From: Asticcacaulis endophyticus
GTDB lineage: Bacteria; Pseudomonadota; Alphaproteobacteria; Caulobacterales; Caulobacteraceae
Assembly (NCBI RefSeq): GCF_014652575.1
Contig: NZ_BMZB01000001.1
Location: 310,001-374,000, forward strand
Length of the DNA: 64,000 bases
Reading direction: 5' to 3'
Positions 56,499-64,000 of the stretch are shown piece by piece; position 1 is the stretch's first letter; each line of letters starts with the position of its first letter. A model generated the notes under the pieces. That model had not been told where the DNA came from, did not search any database, and saw only the letters and a list, made by a program, of their open reading frames with translations. Both the position numbers and the translations under genes were made by a program.

Positions 56499-56856
56499 AA
56501 CAACAATGGGGCCGCTTGAGAAGGGTTTTGCCGAACGCACGAACAATGCTGATTATTGGTTGCCAAAGGGTGAAATCAGCAGGATTTACCGACACCTCGA
56601 CGCTATGTCAGACCATAACGTTGACGTCACCGAAATGGTCAACCCCCACGCAGAAGCGCTACGGGTGGCGGTGGAGGCTTTGGAGCCGTGGTGCTTTTTT
56701 GCCGCTGATTTGGAGGACGGTGAAGAGGATACCGTTCAATCGGCTTGGGAAATTCGTTACAAGGACAGGTTTAAAGATTGGTGTTGTTACAAGGACATTG
56801 AACAAGCCAGAACCGCCCTCGCCCGCATCAAGGAAATCATGGGAGACGTGAAGTGA
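56491..56856 (+). CDS. Hypothetical early phage protein
   Basis: This 121-residue protein includes NNADYWLPKGEISRIYRHLD and a C-terminal helix (YKDIEQARTALARIKEIMGD). Preceded by GGGGGTGAGC and overlapping the previous stop. Function unknown. Confidence 0.58.
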   Translation: MGETTMGPLEKGFAERTNNADYWLPKGEISRIYRHLDAMSDHNVDVTEMVNPHAEALRVAVEALEPWCFFAADLEDGEEDTVQSAWEIRYKDRFKDWCCYKDIEQARTALARIKEIMGDVK

Positions 56857-57095
56857 CCAGGCGAAGCCCTTCAATACTATCATGGGCTGGAAAAATGGCG
56901 CTGGCAGGCGTAGCAGTCAGGGTCACGCAGTTAGACGACGGCTCGGTCACGGTTGACACCTTGACAGGCGGGAACTTTCCACCGCCCATAGCGTCAATTA
57001 AAGAAAACGAAGCAAGATTGGGCGACGAGGCTATCAATGGCGCGTTTAGTAAAGGTGTACGCAAATCTAGAGGCCTTCAAAGACAGGCACGGTAA
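56853..57095 (+). CDS. Small protein directly upstream of the integrase
   Basis: This 80-residue protein starts at GTG 56853, overlapping the previous stop by 4 nt (GTGA). Its last 59 nt overlap the integrase gene in another frame. The position fits an excisionase, but I see no clear helix-turn-helix in it (ALAGVAVRVTQLDDGSVTVD is beta-like). Confidence 0.5.
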   Translation: MTRRSPSILSWAGKMALAGVAVRVTQLDDGSVTVDTLTGGNFPPPIASIKENEARLGDEAINGAFSKGVRKSRGLQRQAR

Positions 57096-58128
57096 AGAGC
57101 GGCACTATTTTAGGAAGTCTGGTCACAAACGCATACCTGTAAAAGGTACGTTTGGGTCGCATGAATTTGACGAATCCTATGAGGCCGCAAAGGCAAGCGT
57201 GGCCGCCCCCTCCCGCCCCGGCGAGTCGTCCATCCGCCCCGGTACGGTTGATGATCTTTGCGCCAGGTATTACGATTCCTACGGCTTTAAAAACCTCAAA
57301 GCGCCATCACAGAAGCATTACCGTCACCAGATTGAAGCCTTCAGAAGCGTCATGGGATTCATGATGGTGCGCAGCCTCGCTAAGCGACACTTTAACCAGA
57401 TCAAATCCGATATGGCTGAAAGGCCGGGCGCGTGCCGGACGCTGTTAAAGCGCCTGACCACCCTACTCAACTTCGCCATAGACGAAGAGATGATCGATAT
57501 TAATCCGATGGCAAGGGTTAAGCTTCCGGAAGAGGGCGATGGATTTACCCCGTGGTCTGACGAGGATATAAAGCATTATCTTTTAAAATGGGGCGCAGGC
57601 ACAAGGGAGCGTCTTGGCCTGTATCTATGTTTGTTCACCGGGCAGCGTCGTTCTGACGTGGTGCGCATGACGCAATCCGATATTCGCGACCACGAGATAA
57701 GGGTTGTGCAGCAGAAAAGCAGTCGCAGATTTAAAGCTGGCAAACAGCTATGGATACCGCTTCACCCGCTCTTACAGGCCGAACTGGCGCTTTGGCCGCA
57801 CAATCAAAAGGCCCTAATCGTAAACAGCCGCGGTGGCGCATTTTCGTCAGAGGGGTTTGGAAACTGGTTACGGCAGGCAGCTAAGGATGTGAACCTTAAC
57901 GATCAAGGCGTGTCATTTGATCCACCGCTGATCGAAGGTACACGCGGACCGCACGGCCTCAGAAAGGCAGCAGCAAGGCGCTTAATTGAGGCTGGCTGCG
58001 ATGGGGAATCGGCGCGGGCAATAACTGGACACGCCAGTGAAAAAGAGCTTGCGGTCTATATTCGTGACGTAAACCAGCTAAAAAAGGCGCGTCAAGCCAT
58101 AGGTAAATTGGATCAGGAAAAGGTTTGA
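57037..58128 (+). CDS. Tyrosine integrase of the prophage
   Basis: This 363-residue protein has the catalytic set LFTGQRRSDVVRM (Arg), GPHGLRKAAARRL (His and Arg), ITGHASEKELAVYIRD (His and Tyr). The stop is 77 bp from the tRNA-Arg end, the typical int-att arrangement. It would recombine the 16-bp core at 13533 and 58205. It lies at the end of the rightward operon, so it may be made in the early phase. Confidence 0.93.
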   Translation: MARLVKVYANLEAFKDRHGKERHYFRKSGHKRIPVKGTFGSHEFDESYEAAKASVAAPSRPGESSIRPGTVDDLCARYYDSYGFKNLKAPSQKHYRHQIEAFRSVMGFMMVRSLAKRHFNQIKSDMAERPGACRTLLKRLTTLLNFAIDEEMIDINPMARVKLPEEGDGFTPWSDEDIKHYLLKWGAGTRERLGLYLCLFTGQRRSDVVRMTQSDIRDHEIRVVQQKSSRRFKAGKQLWIPLHPLLQAELALWPHNQKALIVNSRGGAFSSEGFGNWLRQAAKDVNLNDQGVSFDPPLIEGTRGPHGLRKAAARRLIEAGCDGESARAITGHASEKELAVYIRDVNQLKKARQAIGKLDQEKV

Positions 58129-58204
58129 GACTGCCAAACCATCGCAAAATACCTGCCAAACCTTTTTGATAGCGCATTGTATTTGTTATGAATTGTATTT
58201 TGAA

Positions 58205-58220
58205 TGGCGCACCCGACAGG
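58205..58220 (+). repeat. Right attachment site of the prophage (tRNA-Arg 3' end)
   Basis: TGGCGCACCCGACAGG is identical to 13533-13548. Confidence 0.88.
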
Positions 58221-58281
58221 ATTCGAACCTGTGACCTTTGCCTTCGGAGGGCAACACTCTATCCAGCTGAGCTACGGGTGC
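58205..58281 (-). tRNA. tRNA-Arg (anticodon CCG)
   Basis: The minus-strand cloverleaf has acceptor GCACCCG/CGGGTGC, D arm GCTC..GAGT, anticodon stem TTGCC/GGCAA with loop CTCCGAA, T arm ACAGG/CCTGT with TTCGAAT, discriminator G and encoded CCA. It decodes CGG. The prophage integrase restored the intact gene on this side. Confidence 0.96.
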
Positions 58282-58472
58282 GCACGATCAGGGAGGCCCT
58301 TTGAGGCCTGCGCGGGCGGAACCTATGCTAAACGCGCGCCCCGCTCAACTTAAAATTTGGCTCACTCACACGATTTACGCAGCCTACATACAAACGCCAA
58401 ATTGACGAAGGTGCGGCAATTGCTTTAATGACCTTGATTAAGGCCCCCACCCCGCCAAAGGTATTTTACGAC

Positions 58473-58682
58473 ATGAGCACGACCCAGCCCCCCGAAGTCA
58501 TCTATGTGGACAGCCACAAGGTCGGATGTAATGGCGGCGGCGGCGCGCTGGGTCACCCGATGGTTTATCTGGAACTTGGCCAGGACGGCGAAGTTGAGTG
58601 CGGCTATTGCGACCGCAAATTCGTCCATAAGGATCACGCACACGACTATGCAGATCCATCGCCTCGTCCTGAAGAGCATTAG
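58473..58682 (+). CDS. CHCC-type zinc finger protein
   Basis: This 69-residue protein shows the CHCC order in [19 protein letters not shown] then CGYCDRKF, as in the C-terminal part of mitochondrial complex I subunit NDUFS6 and its short alphaproteobacterial relatives. It should bind one zinc. The start used is ATG 58473; an ATG at 58428 is in frame but has no ribosome site. Next gene is gloA. Confidence 0.85.
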   Translation: MSTTQPPEVIYVDSHKVGCNGGGGALGHPMVYLELGQDGEVECGYCDRKFVHKDHAHDYADPSPRPEEH

Positions 58683-58755
58683 CAAGCGCATTCCCAAAAG
58701 TGCCAATATAGTTCTCTGGCGGTTTTTGGAATCAAATGCGCGACAGGAAAAAATC

Positions 58756-59223
58756 ATGCGATACCTACATACCATGGTGCGCGTCAAAAACCTTGAGGCG
58801 TCGCTGGAGTTTTACTGCAAGGGCTTAGGCCTCTACGAAGTCCGCCGCCATGAGAGTGCGCAGGGCCGGTTTACACTAGTGTTTCTGGCCGCACCTGCCG
58901 ACAAGGCGACCGCTGAGATTAATGGCGGCGACCGCGCCGCACCCCATGTCGAGTTGACCTATAACTGGCCGGATGAGAACGGTAAGGTCGAGGATTACAC
59001 CGGCGGGCGTAATTTCGGCCACCTGGCCTATGAGGTCGATGATATCTATGCGACCTGCCAGCACTTGATGGATATGGGCGTGATCATCAACCGCCCGCCG
59101 CGCGACGGTAATATGGCCTTTGTGCGCTCACCCGATAATATCAGCATTGAATTGCTGCAAAAGGGCCCGCCCAAGGCCCCTGCCGAACCGTGGGCCTCCA
59201 TGCCTAACATCGGAAGTTGGTGA
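58756..59223 (+). CDS. gloA: Lactoylglutathione lyase (glyoxalase I)
   Basis: This 155-residue protein converts the hemithioacetal of methylglyoxal and glutathione to lactoylglutathione. The metal ligands of the family are visible: His near the start ([14 protein letters not shown]), Glu in HVELTYNWP, His in [10 protein letters not shown], and Glu in [15 protein letters not shown] stands about 8 nt before ATG 58756. It lies between the CHCC gene and polA. Confidence 0.92.
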   Translation: MRYLHTMVRVKNLEASLEFYCKGLGLYEVRRHESAQGRFTLVFLAAPADKATAEINGGDRAAPHVELTYNWPDENGKVEDYTGGRNFGHLAYEVDDIYATCQHLMDMGVIINRPPRDGNMAFVRSPDNISIELLQKGPPKAPAEPWASMPNIGSW

Positions 59224-59302
59224 GCACCTGACATCCTGACTTGATCTGACATCATATAGGTTTAGGTATAGCCGACTATATTTCGCAGTGAGGGCAGGAT
59301 AG

Positions 59303-62128
59303 ATGAGCAGGAAATGTCTGGTTCTGGTGGATGGCTCCGGCTACATTTTCCGTGCCTATCACGGCTTGCCGCCGCTGACGCGTAAATCCGACGGGCTGCC
59401 GGTCGGGGCCGTCTCCGGCTTTTGCAACATGCTTTATAAGCTGATCAAGGAAAACCGCGGCGATGGCGGACCGTCGCATCTGGCGGTTATTTTCGATGCC
59501 GGCTCAAAGACCTTTCGCAACGATCTTTATGAAGCCTATAAGGCCCATCGCCCCCCCGCCCCCGAAGACCTGATCCCGCAGTTCCCGCTAATCCGTGAGG
59601 CGACCATCGCCTTTGGGGTGCCCAGTGTCGAACTGGCCGGATTTGAGGCCGACGATCTGATCGCCACCTATGCCCGGATGGCAGTCGAGCAGGACTTTGA
59701 TGTCACCATAGTATCCTCCGACAAAGACCTGATGCAGTTGGTCAATGACCGCGTGACTATGCTGGAGCCGGTCAAGGCGGTCTCCATCGGCCGTGAACAG
59801 GTCTATGAGAAATTTGGCGTGCCGCCGGAACTGGTGGTCGATGCGCAGGCCTTGATTGGCGATACCGCTGACAATGTGCCGGGGGCACCGGGGATTGGCG
59901 TCAAGACCGCCGCGCAGTTACTGGCCGAATATGGCAACCTTGACGCCCTGCTGGCCCGCGCCCATGAGATCAAGCAGCCCAAACGCCGGGAGGCCCTGAC
60001 CGATTTCCGTGATCAGATTTTGCTGTCGCGCGAACTGGTCAAACTGCGCGATGATGTGCCGCCACCGTTTGATATTGATAGTTTTGCGCTCAAAGACCCC
60101 AACGCCGATGATTTGATTCCGTTTCTGACGCGGATGGAGTTTGTCTCACTGGCCCGGCGCATGGGTGGCGCTATCACGGCGATGGAGGAGGCGCGTCTGG
60201 ATGCCGCCAAAACCCCGTCCGCGCCCATTTCACGCCCGCTTTACGGCAATATCGGTGAGAAGCCGGTCACCAGCGTCATTGAGCCGTTTAATCACGAGGC
60301 TTATGCCTGCGTGCAGGATATCGACATCCTTAAAACCTATGTCGCGCGCGCGCAAAAGCTTGGTTATGTCGCCGTCGATACCGAAACCGACGATCTGTCG
60401 GCCACCCATTCGGGGCTTGTCGGTGTGTCCTTAAGCCTTGGCGCCAATGATGCCTGCTATATTCCGCTGGCCCATGAAAGCGATGACGGGCTGGCCTTTG
60501 GTGACGCCCTTCAGCAGATTCCGATGGCCGAGGCTATTGCGGTCCTGAAACCGCTGCTGGAAGATCCGTCGGTGCTGAAAATCGGCCAGAACATCAAATA
60601 TGACCTGAGCGTTCTGAAACGCCACGGCATTAATGTCGCGCCCTATGACGACACCATGCTGATTTCCTATGTGCTTGAGGGCGGGCTGCATGGCCACGGC
60701 ATGGATACCCTGTCGGAACTGCATCTGGGCCATACGCCGATCACTTTTAAGCAGGTGGCAGGTACGGGCAAGGCGGCCAAGAGCTTTAAATATGTCGGCC
60801 TGGTTGAGGCCACCAAATACGCTGCCGAAGACGCCGATGTGACCTTACGGCTATGGCGATTGTTGAAACCGCGCCTGCAGGAAAACGGTTTGCTGACGGT
60901 CTATGAGACGCTGGAACGCAAGATGCCGACCGTGCTGTCGGACATGGAATTGACCGGCATCCGTATCGACCCGCAAGTATTGCGCGGTCTGTCGCAGGAT
61001 TTCGGGGTGCGCATGGGGGCTTTGGAACAAGAGGCCCATGCGGTGGTCGGACGACCGTTTAACCTCAACTCCCCCAAACAACTGGGTGAGATTTTCTTTG
61101 ATGAGCTGAAACTGCCGGGCGGCAAGCGAACGGCATCCGGTACCTGGGCGACCGATGTTAAGGTGCTGGAAGATCTGGCCGAACAGGGCATACCACTGGC
61201 CAAAATCCTGATGGATTACCGCCAACTGGCCAAACTCAAAGGCACCTATACCGACACCCTGCATCAGGTCGCTGATCCAAAAACTGACCGCGTCCATACC
61301 TCATTCCATCTGGCCTCGACCACCACCGGGCGGCTGTCGTCCAATGAGCCCAACCTGCAAAATATCCCGATCCGCACCGGTGAAGGCCGCAAGATCAGAA
61401 CGGCCTTTATCGCCAAGCCGGGCCACCGTCTGATCAGCGCCGACTATTCGCAGATAGAGTTGCGTCTGCTGGCTCATATCGGGGATATCGGCCAACTTAA
61501 AAAAGCGTTCTCGGACGGTATCGACATTCACTCACTGACCGCGTCTGAAATGTTCGGTGTGCCGCTGAATGAGATGACGTCTGAAATCCGCCGGCGGGCC
61601 AAGGCGATTAATTTCGGCATTATCTACGGCATTTCGGCGTTCGGTCTGGCCAATCAGTTAGCGATCCCCAACGATGAAGCTGGCCGCTACATCAAGACCT
61701 ATTTCGAGCGCTTTCCCGGCATCAAGGCCTATATGGACGCCACCAAGGCGTTCGTGAAAGACCATGCCTATGTGACGACCATCATGGGCCGGAAAATCCA
61801 CATACCTGACATCCATGCCAAGGCCGGTGGCCAGCGTCAGTTTGCCGAACGCGCCGCCATCAACGCCCCGATTCAGGGCACCGCCGCCGATATCATCCGC
61901 CGCGCTATGATTAAGATGCCGGGGGCCTTGGTTGCGGCGGGTTTCAAGACCAAAATGCTGCTGCAGGTTCACGACGAACTGATCTTTGAAGCCCCCGATG
62001 ATGAGGTCGAAGCGGTTATGCCGCTGATTGTCTCGGTGATGGAAAAAGCGCCGTTGCCTGCGGCTGAAATCAGCGTGCCTCTCGTCGTCGAAGCGAAAGC
62101 TGCCCTCAATTGGGATGAGGCACACTAA
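59303..62128 (+). CDS. polA: DNA polymerase I
   Basis: This 941-residue protein has three domains: 5' nuclease (1-310, GSGYIFRAYHGLPPLTRKSD; FEADDLIATYA), proofreading 3'-5' exonuclease (about 330-520; VAVDTETDDL, QNIKYDLSVL, YAAEDADVTLRLW keep the acidic residues), and polymerase (about 550-941; DYSQIELRLLAHI motif A, RRRAKAINFGIIYG motif B, LLQVHDELIFEA motif C). It fills gaps and removes RNA primers. The AGGGCAGGA site precedes ATG 59303. A stem-loop like that after leuC follows the stop. Confidence 0.97.
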   Translation: MSRKCLVLVDGSGYIFRAYHGLPPLTRKSDGLPVGAVSGFCNMLYKLIKENRGDGGPSHLAVIFDAGSKTFRNDLYEAYKAHRPPAPEDLIPQFPLIREATIAFGVPSVELAGFEADDLIATYARMAVEQDFDVTIVSSDKDLMQLVNDRVTMLEPVKAVSIGREQVYEKFGVPPELVVDAQALIGDTADNVPGAPGIGVKTAAQLLAEYGNLDALLARAHEIKQPKRREALTDFRDQILLSRELVKLRDDVPPPFDIDSFALKDPNADDLIPFLTRMEFVSLARRMGGAITAMEEARLDAAKTPSAPISRPLYGNIGEKPVTSVIEPFNHEAYACVQDIDILKTYVARAQKLGYVAVDTETDDLSATHSGLVGVSLSLGANDACYIPLAHESDDGLAFGDALQQIPMAEAIAVLKPLLEDPSVLKIGQNIKYDLSVLKRHGINVAPYDDTMLISYVLEGGLHGHGMDTLSELHLGHTPITFKQVAGTGKAAKSFKYVGLVEATKYAAEDADVTLRLWRLLKPRLQENGLLTVYETLERKMPTVLSDMELTGIRIDPQVLRGLSQDFGVRMGALEQEAHAVVGRPFNLNSPKQLGEIFFDELKLPGGKRTASGTWATDVKVLEDLAEQGIPLAKILMDYRQLAKLKGTYTDTLHQVADPKTDRVHTSFHLASTTTGRLSSNEPNLQNIPIRTGEGRKIRTAFIAKPGHRLISADYSQIELRLLAHIGDIGQLKKAFSDGIDIHSLTASEMFGVPLNEMTSEIRRRAKAINFGIIYGISAFGLANQLAIPNDEAGRYIKTYFERFPGIKAYMDATKAFVKDHAYVTTIMGRKIHIPDIHAKAGGQRQFAERAAINAPIQGTAADIIRRAMIKMPGALVAAGFKTKMLLQVHDELIFEAPDDEVEAVMPLIVSVMEKAPLPAAEISVPLVVEAKAALNWDEAH

Positions 62129-62136
62129 GGCTTCGC

Positions 62137-62172
62137 CCCAAAGTCCCTCGCTACCGCTCAGTGTACTTTGGG
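62137..62172 (+). repeat. Stem-loop after polA, copy of the element at leuC
   Basis: An 8-bp stem (CCCAAAGT at 62137-62144 with 62165-62172) encloses ccctcgctaccgctcagtgt. The loop equals the leuC one except for an added A, while the stem bases differ and still pair. Confidence 0.7.
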
Positions 62173-62201
62173 CCGTGAAAAATAAATCTTAGGGGATAAG
62201 A

Positions 62202-62630
62202 TTGACCGAAAATCTCACTGGCGTGTGGCATGGTACGTACAGCTACCCATTAGAATATATGATGCCGGATTGTTACTTTGTGGCCGTGATTATTCATACA
62301 AACAGCATTTTATCGGGAACCATTTTCGAGACGGTAACCGCGGATTTCGATATTTCTGGCGACCTTAACGCGGTTATCGATGGCACAGTTGCAGGTGGTG
62401 CGATTACGTTTTTAAAAACCTACGATGGTCAAAATGGCTGGGATCACAGCGTTCATTACTCAGGCCTCTTGAATGGCGAACACAATGAAATAACCGGGTC
62501 TTGGACAATCCACGACGTACAAGGCACTTTCTCCGGCACATTTATTATGATCCGCAAACGGAGCACTGAAAGTAAAGCTGCCCTGACAGAAAGCATCGCT
62601 TTGCATGTAGCGTCAGTATTGTCTCAATAA
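62202..62630 (+). CDS. Conserved-looking hypothetical protein
   Basis: This 142-residue protein is beta-rich, with GVWHGTYSYPLEYMMPDCYF at the N-terminus and TGSWTIHDVQGTFSGTFIMI later. The strand pattern suggests a lipocalin-like or small barrel fold. The start is TTG 62202 with AGGGGA at 6 nt; no ATG fits. No family assigned. Confidence 0.7.
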   Translation: MTENLTGVWHGTYSYPLEYMMPDCYFVAVIIHTNSILSGTIFETVTADFDISGDLNAVIDGTVAGGAITFLKTYDGQNGWDHSVHYSGLLNGEHNEITGSWTIHDVQGTFSGTFIMIRKRSTESKAALTESIALHVASVLSQ

Positions 62631-62657
62631 TGTTTTAACCTCGAAAGTACGATTGTT

Positions 62658-63062
62658 ATGCCCGTCACCGTCAAACGCCTTGATCATATCAATATCCAGA
62701 CCCGCGATATGGCGGGGACGATTGCGTTTTATCATGACCTGCTGGGGCTGGAGGCGCGGGTAGCCCCTGAGCGTGATCCCTCCCTGCGGCAATGGCTGTA
62801 CGACAGCGGAGACCGCGCCATCATTCACCTCAACCTGTTTGGCACCGACAACACCATCCCGCGTGAGGTTGTGCCCGGCGATCCGACCGGCGCCATTCAC
62901 CATGTCGCCTTTGAGTGCGAAGGCTATGACGACATGATTGAGCGATTAACCGCGCGCGGCCTTAACTATGCCACCAACGAAGTTAAACCGATTAGTCTGC
63001 GTCAGATATTCGTCGCTGACCCCAATAACGTCTTGCTGGAACTCAATTTCCGCAGCACATAA
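62658..63062 (+). CDS. VOC family (glyoxalase-like) protein
   Basis: This 134-residue protein has two beta-alpha-beta-beta-beta units with KRLDHINIQTRDMAGTIAFY, then AIHHVAFECEGYDDM and DPNNVLLELNF. The metal-site residues (His9, His in AIHHVAF, Glu in LLELNF) are present. Substrate unknown; may be a dioxygenase, isomerase or resistance protein of the vicinal oxygen chelate superfamily. Confidence 0.85.
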   Translation: MPVTVKRLDHINIQTRDMAGTIAFYHDLLGLEARVAPERDPSLRQWLYDSGDRAIIHLNLFGTDNTIPREVVPGDPTGAIHHVAFECEGYDDMIERLTARGLNYATNEVKPISLRQIFVADPNNVLLELNFRST

Positions 63063-63215
63063 CGCTTCGGCCAGTGTGGAACAATTCATACTTTATTTAG
63101 CATAAGCGGTTAACCCTACTGACGGGAGCGAGGAAGGCTTAAGTCGTGTGCGCGTTGCGTCGGGGCAAAAGCTTTTAGTCAGTATTGTTTGTGTTCTTGA
63201 GCTTAGGGGTTTTCC

Positions 63216-64000
63216 ATGCTTAGCCGTCTTACCATTCGCGCGCGTGTTATCGCCGCCTTCGCCATCGTCCTTTTAAGCACCGCGGCCTTGGGGATTTTCT
63301 CGATCAACCGCCTGGACAGTGTCAATAAGGCCGTTGACGATCTGGGGTCAAACTGGCTGCCGACCGCCAATCAGCTTGGCGACATGTCCCAGACCTTTGA
63401 GCTTTTGCGCCTGCGCCAGTCCCAGCTTTTGACCACGACCGGTGAGCAGCAACAGGAAATTTTCGGTAACGTCGATAAGTCGTCCAAGGATCTGGATAAG
63501 GCTTACGCCGACTATCTCCCTATGATTGCCAATCCGGATGAAAAAGTTCACGCCGATAAGATCGAAGCCGAACTGAAAACCTATCAGGCCAATAGCGGAC
63601 AATATATCGCCATGGTCAAATCCGGCGAGCTGGCGGGGGCTCAGAGCTTCTTCCTCGGCGAAATGCAGGACCAAGGCCGCACCTTCCGCGAAGCCATTCG
63701 TGCCGACCGGACCTATCAAGTCGAAGCGGGCGGCAAAGCCGCAGCCGACGCTACAGCCGACGGCAAGCAAGCCTCGATGCTGATCCTGATCGCTCTGGGC
63801 ATCACCGCCGCGGTGTCAGTCGCCATCGGCTTTGTCATGATCCGCACCATTTCCGCGCCGATCGGCAAGATGGCCGACACCATGCGCACCCTCTCAGGCG
63901 GCAATACCGAAGTTAAGATCCCGAACCTGGGTGAACCCAACGAAATCGGCAACATGGCCGCCGCCGTTGAAGTGTTTAAAGATGGTATGATCCGCACTCG
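63216..64000 (+). CDS. Methyl-accepting chemotaxis protein, 5' part
   Basis: The frame from ATG 63216 runs off the window end (261 codons seen). It has an N-terminal membrane helix (ARVIAAFAIVLLSTAALGIF), a four-helix-bundle sensor (about 35-180), a second membrane helix (MLILIALGITAAVSVAIGFV) and the start of a HAMP domain (ISAPIGKMADTMRTLSGGNT). The signalling domain lies outside. The ligand cannot be read. Confidence 0.88.
   Translation, partial: MLSRLTIRARVIAAFAIVLLSTAALGIFSINRLDSVNKAVDDLGSNWLPTANQLGDMSQTFELLRLRQSQLLTTTGEQQQEIFGNVDKSSKDLDKAYADYLPMIANPDEKVHADKIEAELKTYQANSGQYIAMVKSGELAGAQSFFLGEMQDQGRTFREAIRADRTYQVEAGGKAAADATADGKQASMLILIALGITAAVSVAIGFVMIRTISAPIGKMADTMRTLSGGNTEVKIPNLGEPNEIGNMAAAVEVFKDGMIRT

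Larger units (their letters stand above)
13533..58220. mobile_element. Element 2: complete tailed prophage in tRNA-Arg(CCG)
   Basis: A 44.7-kb block lies between 16-bp repeats TGGCGCACCCGACAGG, one being the 3' end of tRNA-Arg. It contains integrase, repressor, replication, terminase, portal, capsid, neck, tape measure, tail tip, fibres and lysis genes. It is therefore probably complete. The neck genes, tail chaperone pair and 547-residue tape measure point to a siphovirus with a tail of roughly 80 nm (using about 0.15 nm per residue, an inference). Confidence 0.95.

Noticed and set aside
57037-58128. Element 1 and the prophage sharing one integrase
   Set aside because: The two integrases differ clearly in length and sequence, and each lies beside its own attachment repeat.
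63090-63130. CtrA-type binding site near GGTTAACCC upstream of the chemotaxis gene
   Set aside because: Only a half-site is visible; the TTAA-N7-TTAA spacing is absent.

Overview
The window looks like a chromosome segment of an alphaproteobacterium, most likely Caulobacterales (Asticcacaulis/Caulobacter-like). The basis is family resemblance: leuC-D-B order, an OmpA-type porin with a long proline linker, a zf-CHCC protein next to glyoxalase I and polA, and a phage GapR homologue. No database search was possible, so the genus is an inference.

Host part, left (1-7317): the 3' end of a branched-chain aminotransferase gene with its terminator, leuC-leuD-leuB (leucine pathway), a DUF167/YggT pair on the minus strand, tRNA-Ala(CGC), an acyltransferase-3 membrane protein, an OmpA-family outer-membrane protein and tRNA-Ser(CGA).

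Element 1 (7304-13384, about 6.1 kb) sits between two 15-bp copies of the tRNA-Ser 3' end. It carries a tyrosine integrase, a small minus-strand operon with an excisionase-like HTH protein, a winged-helix protein and a single-tyrosine HUH replication initiator (HAH plus YxxK motifs), and several unknown genes. It has no capsid genes. I read it as a small integrative element, possibly replicating by rolling circle.

Element 2 (13533-58220, about 44.7 kb) is a tailed prophage between two 16-bp copies of the tRNA-Arg(CCG) 3' end. Its leftward arm (43531 down to 14450) encodes replication (DUF1376 protein, DnaB-type helicase), terminase, a portal protein with a C-terminal Acb1-like 2H phosphoesterase domain, capsid, neck, tail (with a -1 frameshift tail chaperone and a tape measure protein), tail fibre/tailspike proteins and a holin-endolysin-Rz-Rz1 lysis set. 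The immunity region (43971-44956) has divergent Cro-like and S24 repressor genes. Palindromic operators TTACGA-N4-TCGTAA lie there and again at the promoter of the rightward arm near 48.27 kb. The rightward arm (48325-58128) holds a decapeptide-repeat protein, YqaJ exonuclease, GapR homologue, mini GGQ-domain protein, many small unknown proteins and the integrase.

Between immunity and the rightward arm are lysogeny-side genes: two exported proteins following the repressor, a toxin-antitoxin pair with its own operator, and a roughly 730-nt gene-free stretch (about 47140-47875). That stretch folds on the minus strand into at least a dozen helices, four with GAAA tetraloops and one with cUUCGg, and ends in an intrinsic terminator. 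It is the strongest candidate in the window for an undescribed system: a large structured prophage RNA, similar in size and setting to the ROOL/GOLLD kind, though class membership is unproven.

Host part, right (58221-64000): tRNA-Arg(CCG), a CHCC zinc-finger protein, gloA, polA, a hypothetical protein, a second VOC-family enzyme and the 5' part of a methyl-accepting chemotaxis protein. Without the two elements the ancestral order would be tRNA-Ser, about 150 bp, then a convergent tRNA-Arg.
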